Shown: one piece after another, positions 38,105 to 48,900 of the stretch
Numbering within the stretch: the stretch's first letter is position 1
Layout: each line of letters starts with the position of its first letter
Origin: Drosophila pseudoobscura
Lineage: Eukaryota; Arthropoda; Insecta; Diptera; Drosophilidae
Assembly: GCF_009870125.1 (NCBI RefSeq)
Contig: NC_046680.1
Span: forward strand, 13,597,501 to 13,661,500
Length of the DNA: 64,000 nucleotides
Reading direction: 5' to 3'
Notes under the pieces: model-generated
What the model was told of the DNA's origin: nothing
The model's database searches: none
The model's input: the letters and a program-made list of their open reading frames with translations, nothing else
Made by a program: the position numbers and the translations under genes

Positions 38105-38558
38105 GCTTAAGTGCAGCAAAATCAACTTAAAACTTAACAATATTCAAACTAGTTTGACGGCGGCAGCGGCCGACATTTAAGAAAACAAAAAAATGCTCCT
38201 TCTTCTGAAAACTCCTCCATCCGTCCTTCGAAACAGCCTCAGTTCTAGATTCGTTCGGCTTTAGGAGAGAGTTCGAGAGTTATCCACTCCTTAGGCGGGT
38301 AAGCCATCTGCATGGAAGTTCCTTGTTCTGCTCTTGCTCCACCACTGTGTTGTGTACTAAATTAACACCCAGCTGCGTTCCGTTCCGTTTCGTTCGACTC
38401 GATTCGGTTCGCTTTCGATGGTTCAGGCTGTTGCTTGTGATTCGGCAAGATCTGTTGTTGTTTGAAGCTTTTTATACCCCTGTTTTGGGGTTGATTCTGC
38501 TGGATGTTCTTGCCTCTTAAGACTCGACTAACCCAATCTCTTTGCATTTCCTTCACAG

Positions 38559-38607
38559 AACCAAACTTAACTCGGCTGCGGCGGATCGGAGTATACGGAA
38601 ACTGTAA
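38559..38607 (+). CDS. Alternative terminal exon, L-T-K-L-N-S... end
   Basis: Acceptor CTTCACAG at 38558. In phase it reads LTKLNSAAADRSIRKL then TAA. The polypyrimidine tract and phase are good. Duplicated at 43488-43536. Confidence 0.4.
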
Positions 38608-39251
38608 AGATGCCCCCAATCCATCGTCCATCCCAGCTCCGACGCCGGGGACACTTAATCGAATTATTATGCTTAGAAGGAGGAACACCGGGACACTTCG
38701 GCTATCGAAATCTTTGATACATTATGTTATTTATTTATACACACACACATACACCCACGTGCAATAAGTTCTTTGGTTTCGTTTTTAACCTTTCTCTGTG
38801 TCAACAAGTAGACCCCTTTGATATTTTGTATTTTCTACAAACACGAATAATAATTGTACAAAATAAGAGCGAACTAAGAATTTTTCAATTAAAATTACTG
38901 GTAAAAGTACATTTGCGATTCCGATTCAAATTGGGGTCAAAGTGGGTTGGGCGCCAAAGCAACATCCACATCCTAAATACGTTTATCGCCCAAGAATATC
39001 GAATCCTGTCAAATTGCCCTGAACTAGAAAAATATATCCTATCAATCTTAAAAAAAGTCATAAGCAACGTTTCAAATTAGTTTGGAAAACAGAATTTCAA
39101 TTAATTTAAACAAATAGGGTATAAATATGTCCATTCCACCGACTGACCAGCAACAAGTGTTCAAATGACGTTACGTTTCACACGTTTCATTTCATGACCA
39201 CTACGTTTCAACTATGACCTTAATTGTTGAAATCCTATTTTATACACAATC

Positions 39252-39431
39252 CCAATACGAAAGAGCCTTTATATTAGCCAGTCATGTGGAAAATAGATTC
39301 ATCATTCGGATAAAAATATGTGTGCAGTGCTGAGGACCCTACTTAGCTAGTTATATTCAACCGAATATCAAAATCAAGGAATACGTTTTCTGATTATGGA
39401 CAGAGAAAGATTAACCCATTGTACACCAAAG
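39252..39431 (+). repeat. Interspersed repeat family, copy D
   Basis: Shares AGATTCATCATTCGGATAAAA, TTAGCTAGT, GAATATCAAAATCAAGGAATA and GATTAACCCATTG with copies A and C. GGTATATT words follow it (39468-39540), as after copy A. Confidence 0.6.
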
Positions 39432-39467
39432 CGTATGATAATAGAATGAATTTTCATTCTTTCATCG

Positions 39468-40369
39468 GTATACTTATGGTATGTTTTGCAAGTGAGACGG
39501 TATATTTCGGTATATTGCTGATGGTCCGACGGTATATTTTATCGAAAATAAAGTCAGAACAGAGTAGAAAACGATCGTAAAACTACGTCTTACGGACTTT
39601 AGCTTTTGTATATAGAGCTTCAATTAACCGAAGAATAATGTTTATCGTTTTCAGTTATCGTGCTACACATCAGCTGGGAAATAACCTCTTATCGATTTCA
39701 GACTTCAGTATTTCATTGCAAGGTGTGTGATTTAGAGAGGGTCCATACGAATACGGTTCTGGAAAACATGGAAATTAATTTGGATCTTGCCTACAACTGC
39801 AGCTGGTCACACTGGAGAGAAGAACAACAACATTTGGGCTGCGCGACGAAGTGCACGAAAAAATTTTCGTTCGTGAAATTATTATAAATTGACAAATTGG
39901 CAAAATTCTCCGTCGGCCAAAAAATTAAACAAAAAACTCGTCAGTAGTCACGTGGTTGCGTCGGGTGCGTTTCTCACAAATTTACAAGCAGCAGCCAGAA
40001 TAACAACAACAACAACACGGTCGCCAGTCGACGCCCTTGTTTTTGTTGTCGCGTGTGTCGTCGCAGTTCTGTCTGTCTGTTGTCTGTCCATATTCCTAAT
40101 GGGGCAATGCAATCTATTCCTGTGGTCGAGCGCTGAGTTTAATAACCAATATATTAAAGTGCATACGGAAGAGAAAAAATAAGAGAGAGACTTTTGGTTC
40201 GCTTGCCCCCGCAAAGCGCAAGGCGCTCACCACCCCCCCGCCAAAATACGCTTTCTCTCTTGCCCACTGCTAAACGCTGCAATGCGTTTATCATTCTACG
40301 CAAGGTATTTTCAAGTGGAAGGTGGAACCAGTCCCAGCTTTGGGAGGCCGCTCTGCCCCACTGCCATAC
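39468..40369 (+). promoter_or_regulatory. Presumed hppy promoter and leader, upstream copy
   Basis: A cluster of GGTATATT words (39468-39540), then TGGTCACACTGG (motif 1) at 39804-39815, then CAA/CTGT-rich leader-like sequence and a possible donor after CTACGCAAG (GTATTTTC at 40304). Same layout as the region upstream of ena. Function inferred from motifs. Confidence 0.45.
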
Positions 40370-40520
40370 AGCCGCACAACGAAACAGGTAACGGTAGTGG
40401 TACCGCCAACGAGGACAGTACCGCGGAGGTACCGCGCCATGGCATGGCGTAGCATGAAGTTTGCAGTTTTGCCCGCACCCCCACTGAGTCCTCTGCTAAT
40501 CTCTGTGAGTGTTCTTCCAG

Positions 40521-42617
40521 TTCGGGCAGCCCAACGCAGCCTCCTCGCCCAACGGCAGCGGCTACCACAACAACTACAACCTAAATGGGAGCAGTGGGCT
40601 AGCCGGAAACGGCAGTGGCAATGGCAACGGCAACGGCAACGGCAGCTCCAACATCAACGGCGGGGGCTACAGCGTGAACAGCCTGCCGCGGAACGGGGCC
40701 CATCTGGGGCATCTGCAGGCGGGTGAGGGCATGGACGTGCTGGACGATCCTGGGCGCAGCAAAAAACGTAATTTCTTTGGCACCCTGAAGAAGCGGCTCA
40801 GCCGCTCCAAGACACGCACCCTCTCGGCAGATCAGCCCAATAGCAATCACAAATCACTATCAGCCACCAACTCGAAGTACGCCAATACTACAACAACATC
40901 GACAGGACTACCCCGAACCGCCACCGGAACCCTCAATGGTGATTCTTCCCGTTCATTATCTGTCGATCGTGCCACTCTGTCCAAAAGCAATTCACTTGGT
41001 AATTACCCAATCGTCCACCCAGTCCCAGACCCCATGCACCAGCATCACAGCATCCCTCCCAGTTCTAACCAGCCATGCATCTCCCAGAGCTTATCCGCAC
41101 ATTTCGGACTTTTCCTGCATCTAATCCGCAATAAACAATTGGATCAAGGGTTGGGATAGCCACGACCAGGACATCCATCCCATCTGACGTTCAATCAGAC
41201 GTTCCCCCGTGCATATCCCAGCTGTTGCCTCTGCTGCCCATCTGTATCTATCCCAATGTTTAATGTTTAATCAATCTATCTATCTGTCGGCTAAGCACCT
41301 ACCATTATGATTAAGTCTTTGATCGTTCACTTGTATCCGCATCTGTATCTGTATCGTTAACCGTTCTGTATCTATATATCTTGTTTGTCTTGTCTTCTCT
41401 CTTTATCTCCACACTCTCTCCCCATCAAATGCTAACCGAACTGTGTCCCAACACAAATCTTTATGTATTCCACGGTCCTCCACCTACACTACACACACAC
41501 ACACACACACACCAAACACACCCCAACACAAACACGTTTGAATATTTTGAAATATTTCGCAAACATTTGGCTTTATTTTGGATTTGGATATATTGCGTTT
41601 TTGGATCTGCTTCCCTTCGGTTCGCATACGGCTTTAACGATCATTATTTATAATTATTTCTCACATTATCTTTTGGTATCTTTTTTGTTCTCTCTCTTTT
41701 TATTTTCATATGCAAAAAAAAAACATATAATTTGGTCTAAACCGGTTGCTTGGTTTGTGTGTAACTCTCCAATCTACAATCTCCAATCTGTACTCTCCAC
41801 TGTGGGAAATGCTATTCGAACACACTCTTAAAACGAAACACTAAATTACGCAGGACCCCGCATGGGCATTGGCTCCGCCATCACCGACCATTCACGACGC
41901 TCTTCAATTTCAGAATCCTCGGCCATCTCAGGTTTCTCCTCGGCCAGCAATAAGACCTACGTACACGAGGCCTCCACCTTGGTCCTGGAGACCATCGAGA
42001 ACGGCGTGAAGCGGTGAGTGCTGAACCGAATCGTGATCTTCTTTTCATTCTCACGCATTGCCTTCGTTTCAGCCACTTTATTGTGCCTTTGGCCATTGCC
42101 CAGAGACCGCGCTGGCGCCGCAAGGGCACCAAGCTGCACATCTACAACGATCACACCTTCATAGCCAAGCATTTGAGCGGGTAAGTGAGACAACTTATTC
42201 CCTTTTAGCCTCTAACTTCTTATGCCCTTCCTCTGGCTCTTACAGAAGCGGCTTGCAGTGCTCGATCTGCATGAAGTCCATACCTCGGAGGCCGGGCAAG
42301 CAGGGATACGAGTGCCGCGACTGCCAGCTGATCTGTCACAAGCAGTGTCACATACGGGCGCCCCAGGCCTGTCCCAATCCCACGGTGCTCTCCATGGAAC
42401 TGTAAGTGGCCGGGCATCGCTGCCCCCGGGCTTGGTTGCGCCACCTCCTTCTCCCTTCTTTAACACTGACTTGGGGAGTGGCCCCATACTAATTTATTGA
42501 TTTCGTTTTATTTTTTCTCTTTCCACACACACAAAACACACACAAACACACCCCTTTGATCCTTTTAGAAACTCCTATCCGGTACTCACAGAGAGAGATC
42601 TGAACCTAGTTATCTAA
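40521..42617 (+). pseudogene. Duplicated C-terminal exon cassette of the SMP-C2-C1 gene (C1 domain), without its own 5' exons
   Basis: Exons at 40521-40998, 41854-42013, 42073-42180, 42246-42401 and 42569-42617, with further terminal options at 43015-43033 and 43488-43536. Frames, acceptors and donors are intact, so these could be spliced to the donor at 35479 as a mutually exclusive alternative to copy 1. Coding changes against copy 1 are two extra residues (GN), M to V, R to P and N to K. The partial upstream exon piece at 40370-40428 has lost its donor: GAG-GTGAGT became GAG-GTACCG. There is no start codon or upstream domain of its own. I class it as a partial duplicate; whether it is used is unknown. 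Confidence 0.7.
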
Positions 42618-44180
42618 AGCATTATTTATTTGTCTACCAAAACTATCTAAATACTCGTAATTCTTCTTTTGTAAAATCCGCCAAATGCAGTTGAATATTT
42701 ACCACGAGCAATGGCAATTTTTGATTTACTTAAACCGTGGAATTGGCCTCGGCAGAGCGTTAAAAGCTCTGTTTAAATTTTGCTTGATTTATGTACTATT
42801 TTGGTTCGGCTTCTGCTGACTGCTAACCATCCAGAACGATCATCAGATCATCCCATATCCGATAGTCATTCATCCATCAAGCTTCGCCACGCTATAAAAT
42901 TCAATTCAGTTCCTTCTGTTGTCTTCTGTTTCGACACTAATCCGAGCTCTTCTCTCATCGCACCACTCGACCGCCACACAACCACCTCTTCGCACCACCA
43001 CCACACGGACACAGGATGGCCAGTGAGCAGTAGGCTTAAGTGCAGCAAAATCAACTTAAAACTTAACAATATTCAAACTAGTTTGACGGCGGCAGCGGCC
43101 GACATTTAAGAAAACAAAAAAATGCTCCTTCTTCTGAAAACTCCTCCATCCGTCCTTCGAAACAGCCTCAGTTCTAGATTCGTTCGGCTTTAGGAGAGAG
43201 TTCGAGAGTTATCCACTCCTTAGGCGGGTAAGCCATCTGCATGGAAGTTCCTTGTTCTGCTCTTGCTCCACCACTGTGTTGTGTACTAAATTAACACCCA
43301 GCTGCGTTCCGTTCCGTTTCGTTCGACTCGATTCGGTTCGCTTTCGATGGTTCAGGCTGTTGCTTGTGATTCGGCAAGATCTGTTGTTGTTTGAAGCTTT
43401 TTATACCCCTGTTTTGGGGTTGATTCTGCTGGATGTTCTTGCCTCTTAAGACTCGACTAACCCAATCTCTTTGCATTTCCTTCACAGAACCAAACTTAAC
43501 TCGGCTGCGGCGGATCGGAGTATACGGAAACTGTAAAGATGCCCCCAATCCATCGTCCATCCCAGCTCCGACGCCGGGGACACTTAATCGAATTATTATG
43601 CTTAGAAGGAGGAACACCGGGACACTTCGGCTATCGAAATCTTTGATACATTATGTTATTTATTTATACACACACACATACACCCACGTGCAATAAGTTC
43701 TTTGGTTTCGTTTTTAACCTTTCTCTGTGTCAACAAGTAGACCCCTTTGATATTTTGTATTTTCTACAAACACGAATAATAATTGTACAAAATAAGAGCG
43801 AACTAAGAATTTTTCAATTAAAATTACTGGTAAAAGTACATTTGCGATTCCGATTCAAATTGGGGTCAAAGTGGGTTGGGCGCCAAAGCAACATCCACAT
43901 CCTAAATACGTTTATCGCCCAAGAATATCGAATCCTGTCAAATTGCCCTGAACTAGAAAAATATATCCTATCAATCTTAAAAAAAGTCATAAGCAACGTT
44001 TCAAATTAGTTTGGAAAACAGAATTTCAATTAATTTAAACAAATAGGGTATAAATATGTCCATTCCACCGACTGACCAGCAACAAGTGTTCAAATGACGT
44101 TACGTTTCACACGTTTCATTTCATGACCACTACGTTTCAACTATGACCTTAATTGTTGAAATCCTATTTTATACACAATC

Positions 44181-44360
44181 CCAATACGAAAGAGCCTTTA
44201 TATTAGCCAGTCATGTGGAAAATAGATTCATCATTCGGATAAAAATATGTGTGCAGTGCTGAGGACCCTACTTAGCTAGTTATATTCAACCGAATATCAA
44301 AATCAAGGAATACGTTTTCTGATTATGGACAGAGAAAGATTAACCCATTGTACACCAAAG
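44181..44360 (+). repeat. Interspersed repeat family, copy E (duplicate of D)
   Basis: Same sequence as copy D, carried along by the 4.9-kb duplication. Confidence 0.6.
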
Positions 44361-44396
44361 CGTATGATAATAGAATGAATTTTCATTCTTTCATCG

Positions 44397-45298
44397 GTAT
44401 ACTTATGGTATGTTTTGCAAGTGAGACGGTATATTTCGGTATATTGCTGATGGTCCGACGGTATATTTTATCGAAAATAAAGTCAGAACAGAGTAGAAAA
44501 CGATCGTAAAACTACGTCTTACGGACTTTAGCTTTTGTATATAGAGCTTCAATTAACCGAAGAATAATGTTTATCGTTTTCAGTTATCGTGCTACACATC
44601 AGCTGGGAAATAACCTCTTATCGATTTCAGACTTCAGTATTTCATTGCAAGGTGTGTGATTTAGAGAGGGTCCATACGAATACGGTTCTGGAAAACATGG
44701 AAATTAATTTGGATCTTGCCTACAACTGCAGCTGGTCACACTGGAGAGAAGAACAACAACATTTGGGCTGCGCGACGAAGTGCACGAAAAAATTTTCGTT
44801 CGTGAAATTATTATAAATTGACAAATTGGCAAAATTCTCCGTCGGCCAAAAAATTAAACAAAAAACTCGTCAGTAGTCACGTGGTTGCGTCGGGTGCGTT
44901 TCTCACAAATTTACAAGCAGCAGCCAGAATAACAACAACAACAACACGGTCGCCAGTCGACGCCCTTGTTTTTGTTGTCGCGTGTGTCGTCGCAGTTCTG
45001 TCTGTCTGTTGTCTGTCCATATTCCTAATGGGGCAATGCAATCTATTCCTGTGGTCGAGCGCTGAGTTTAATAACCAATATATTAAAGTGCATACGGAAG
45101 AGAAAAAATAAGAGAGAGACTTTTGGTTCGCTTGCCCCCGCAAAGCGCAAGGCGCTCACCACCCCCCCGCCAAAATACGCTTTCTCTCTTGCCCACTGCT
45201 AAACGCTGCAATGCGTTTATCATTCTACGCAAGGTATTTTCAAGTGGAAGGTGGAACCAGTCCCAGCTTTGGGAGGCCGCTCTGCCCCACTGCCATAC
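44397..45298 (+). promoter_or_regulatory. hppy: Presumed hppy promoter and leader, downstream copy
   Basis: Second copy of 39468-40369, with motif 1 at 44733-44744, now next to the hppy leader. By position it is the copy most likely to drive hppy. Confidence 0.5.
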
Positions 45299-45872
45299 CT
45301 TTCGAATTGACATTCCTTGATTCTACGCTGCCGCTGACGCCGCTGCTGTGGTTGTTGTAGTTGTTCCTGGCTGTTTGATTCGGTTTTTGTTTCCATCATT
45401 TTCTGCGTCACAAACTCGCGAGTGTCGCTGCCGGCGCAGCCGTTTCCCGCACCCGTATCCGATCCCGTTCTGGTTTTCTAATTTCGTGTTTGCTAATTTC
45501 AGTTTGAGCTAATTTCGATCTGTGTTCGTGCTCCCGTCTATATCCAACACGGATTATATATAGACAAAGAAGTCCAGTTAACGTTACGCAATTGAAAGTG
45601 TGTTTGTGAACGTACGGGAGTGTTTGTGTGTGTGTGTAATCCGCCCGCCTGCCCCTCTCTGCAGTCGGACAAAATGCAGCACGATCTCTATCGATGGGCG
45701 TCCACAAGTCATCAGTAAATTAAAACCAAAGAAAGGGAGACGCTAGTGAGTGAACGGCACAGCAAAGCACGCGAAGGAACGGGCCAAAAGAAGAGCCAGA
45801 GAGAACATCAGCTGGATAGGCTTCGACACCTCGAATTCGGACTCCGATCGGGGGACTCGACTCGGTCCCAAC
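45299..45872 (+). other. hppy: hppy 5' UTR, unique segment
   Basis: Sequence between the duplication and the hppy ATG. An acceptor-like TTGCTAATTTCAG ends near 45501. A continuous open frame starting at 45750 reads into the hppy start in frame, but ATGGCCGCC at 45873 has the better context. Confidence 0.5.
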
Positions 45873-45998
45873 ATGGCCGCCGCGCACAGCCACCACAACG
45901 CCAACCTCCTAAGCTCGGACATCTCGCGGCGCAATCCGCAGGATGAATACGAGCTCATTCAGAAGATTGGCTCCGGCACCTACGGCGACGTATACAAG
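45873..45998 (+). CDS. hppy: happyhour, MAP4K/GCK-family Ser/Thr kinase, first coding exon (42 aa, partial)
   Basis: ATG at 45873 (CCCAACATGG context), 42 codons, then the donor GTGAGT at 45999 in phase 0. The peptide ends [19 protein letters not shown], the start of a kinase domain with the glycine-rich loop GSGTYG (residues 33-38). The sequence and its place next to ena and the SMP-C2-C1 gene match fly happyhour (MAP4K3 type), a kinase acting in TORC1 and EGFR signalling and ethanol response. The rest of the kinase and the citron-homology domain must lie beyond 64000, because no kinase exon is found in the following 18 kb. Confidence 0.85.
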
Positions 45999-48900
45999 GT
46001 GAGTGATGCCAGACAAGACACGGGGTACGCGCAGGGGCGCCACTCGGCGTAGCACGGTATGGCCTGCGCTCGCCATCTATCCCGGGAATGTTTCGCACAC
46101 ACAAAAAAAAAACCAACTGAAAGCGTGCCTCTGATTTAGAATGCTTCTCCTACTCCTCGCCCCATCAGCCGCTTTTTGTTTTTCTTTGCATTCCTGCTGC
46201 CAGCTTGGGTGCATGTGCAGCCCCCCCACTCCCACTTGGCACACTCATTTGTACATCTGTTTTCCACCGCCTGCATGCTCCACTCTCCACGACTCCCCGC
46301 TCCTCCTCTTGTTTTCCCCGAGTTATTCCAGCACAAAATATGCGCAATTTTAGTTTTACTTTTCTTTTTTCCTTTTTCCGCCGCTTCTGTCTCCCTGCTG
46401 CATGCTGCCCGTCGCAGCCTTGTGGGGAAATATGACAAATGCTCTCTGCCCAAGAAGCTGCCCTTGGGCCTTGGGTCTGTGCTCTGTGGGGCGCAAGGCG
46501 TGGCATAATGCATTTTCGCTGTTATGGGGCGGCTCCAGTGCTCCAAAGAGGAGACAGCCCTGATCCACAGTGGTGCAAAATGGAGACGGAGGATCCAGAT
46601 TACTCTATTCGATAGGTTGCTTCATTTATTATCGGCTGTCGGCTATCGGGGTCACCGCTGAATCTCCTCCCCTTTGCAACGCTCTGGCTGGCAGCCACGC
46701 GCTTGCATTGATTATGGGGATTAATATTGGGAATGTGTTATTTATTTATGTTTATCCATAAATTGGATTGTCTCTCGCGCGTTCTCTTGGAAGATGCGTC
46801 ATCCGCCAAGTCGGCGGCGCATGCCTTAGCTTGGGTTTCGATTTCGGTTTCAATTCCAATTCCAATTTCATTTCCCCTTTTTCCATTCTTCATTCTTCAT
46901 TCTCCTGTCTTTTGTTTTTCTTTTGCGGAATTTTGTTGCCAGGGGAATGTACGGGAATGTATGTACACACAACATGCATACAAACATGCATACATACATG
47001 CCCACACAGACACCGAATCATCAGAACATTCCGCTGGCAATTCTCATTTCATCTCTCATTCCTCCGCTCAGTGTTTACAAATCTCTCTTCGCTCTCTCGT
47101 TGGCTTTTTTGTTTACACAAAGTTTTGGCATGGAACACACTCGTTTCGAATATTGTACAGATATTTATCGGCCAGAACCTACACTACTATATACATATTT
47201 ATGCGTCTCTGATAGGGAATGGGGCCCAAGTGCTTGGGCAATCGAAATGCGTTCTCCCGTTTGCGCTCTCGTTTGCAGCTCGTTTCGCGATATCAATTTA
47301 CAATGGAAATATGTGTGTAATATGCAATAATAATAATGGCAACAATGTTGACAGGCTATTAGGCCATGAAGAGGGTAGGCAGGTCGGGCAGGGTTTCCAC
47401 TGTGCCACCAATTGCTCATCGATTGATTCCTAATACTCCATCGGAACGGAAAACAAAAGAGTGAAAGAGTGAGCAACTAAATTGCACCTGTCAAGGTGTG
47501 TGTGTGTGTGGGTGGCGGTGAAGGTGTTCCAACAAGGCTCTCATTACCGGAAACTCGAGTGCGAAACGAAGCAGAGGCAAAAGTCCAATAAGTGGACTCT
47601 GCTGCTCCAAGGAAAGCGCACAAAAGGAAAAGTGCTCGGTTACACTTATGCAATGGAAAGTAGTACAAATACAAATACATACATATCTTATGCGTGCCGC
47701 CACTGTGTGTGTGTGATTGCCTTTGCCAGGCACTTGACTTCGCCACACAATATGCCCATTGTTGTTGCTGCCACCGCCGCCACACTCTAACAATCATCCT
47801 CGTCATTGTCGTTGTTTCTCTCTGCCTTCATACCCTTCGCACCCAAGGGGTACCCCGATTATCAACGACTCTTTGCCACCATACAGTAGGAGGATCTGTG
47901 GAAGCTTCTGTGCTTCATGGGTGCCTCGTCATGGATCAGTTGGAATGACTAAATCGGGACGTGGAAACAATCGACCTGCATGCAGGGTATCCAGAGAGAG
48001 CTTCTGTCCCAGCCCTGAAAGACCTTTTCTTTTGATTTTATTTTGTTTGTGTGTTTTTGTTCATGCAACACGCATGAAAACATGAAAAAATTGGCGCAAA
48101 GCTCTCGACACGAGAGAGAGAGAGGGAGAACGAGACTTGGGGAGGCTAGAGAAAATTACTAGAGAAAAGAACGAAGTGAAGTGAATTTGAAGCAGCGCCG
48201 AGAAGTGGCCAAGTGGGGGTGTGGATGGGGTGGGGGGGGGCAGCGCCAGGGGTAGGGGGGGAGGCAATGAAGGAGGTCACGTAGCAGACGCATGTGTGGG
48301 CGTGGACCGGAGAACATGCATTCGTTTGTATCTCTATCTCTATCCCTCTATATGTATCTGTATCTGTATCTGTGTTTGCTGTGAAATTGCAGCTTTTTTG
48401 TTGATTTGTTTTCCCTTGAATCTCCCTCTCTCTCCCTCTCCCTCACCTACCGTATATCCTCTCTATTTCGCTCCATTTCCATTGGCATTTACCAAAAATT
48501 TTCCACAAAACAAAAACAGAATCAAAGCCAAATCATTTGCACCCCAAAAAAAACCCAACAGCTTTGTGCAGTCTAGACAACAGAGGGGAGGGGGCTGCGG
48601 CTGAGGGGGAGGGGGAGGCATTGTCTGTGACTTGCCGAAAAATGCTTGCCTTGAACTACGTTGCGGTACAGCAAACAAGACAAGAGGCAGCAGCCAGCGA
48701 GCAGGATAAGGGGAAAGGTGGTGGGCGGTGGGCGGTGGGTGGTGGGTGGCGGGTGGCGAAAGGAAAACAGAAAATGTCAAAGGGTTTCCCTAGCCTTCCT
48801 TGGATGTTCCTTGAGCAAAGAATAGCAAAGGATCTTCTGGGTTTCGCTGGATGAATAAATGAATGAATGGATGGCAGGGATGGATGGCCTGGATGGAGGA

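Larger units (their letters stand above)
37689..39251 (+). other. 3' UTR and spacer after the first set of terminal exons
   Basis: AT-rich, with alternative terminal exons at 38086 and 38559 and a CA tract near 38738-38755. No separate gene seen. Repeated at 42618-44180. Confidence 0.45.
35420..40369 (+). repeat. Tandem segmental duplication, copy 1 (4950 bp)
   Basis: Runs from inside exon 35242-35478 of the SMP-C2-C1 gene, through its last exons, to the presumed hppy promoter and leader. It abuts copy 2 at 40369/40370, where GCCATAC meets AGCCGCACAAC. Confidence 0.95.
40370..45298 (+). repeat. Tandem segmental duplication, copy 2 (4929 bp)
   Basis: Matches copy 1 over its whole length, ending at GCCATAC (45292-45298), after which unique sequence starts. 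Differences include a net 35-bp loss near 40428, a 6-bp gain in a Gly/Asn repeat, a 9-bp gain near 41227, a 2-bp CA change, a 1-bp A-run change and a few substitutions. Confidence 0.95.
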
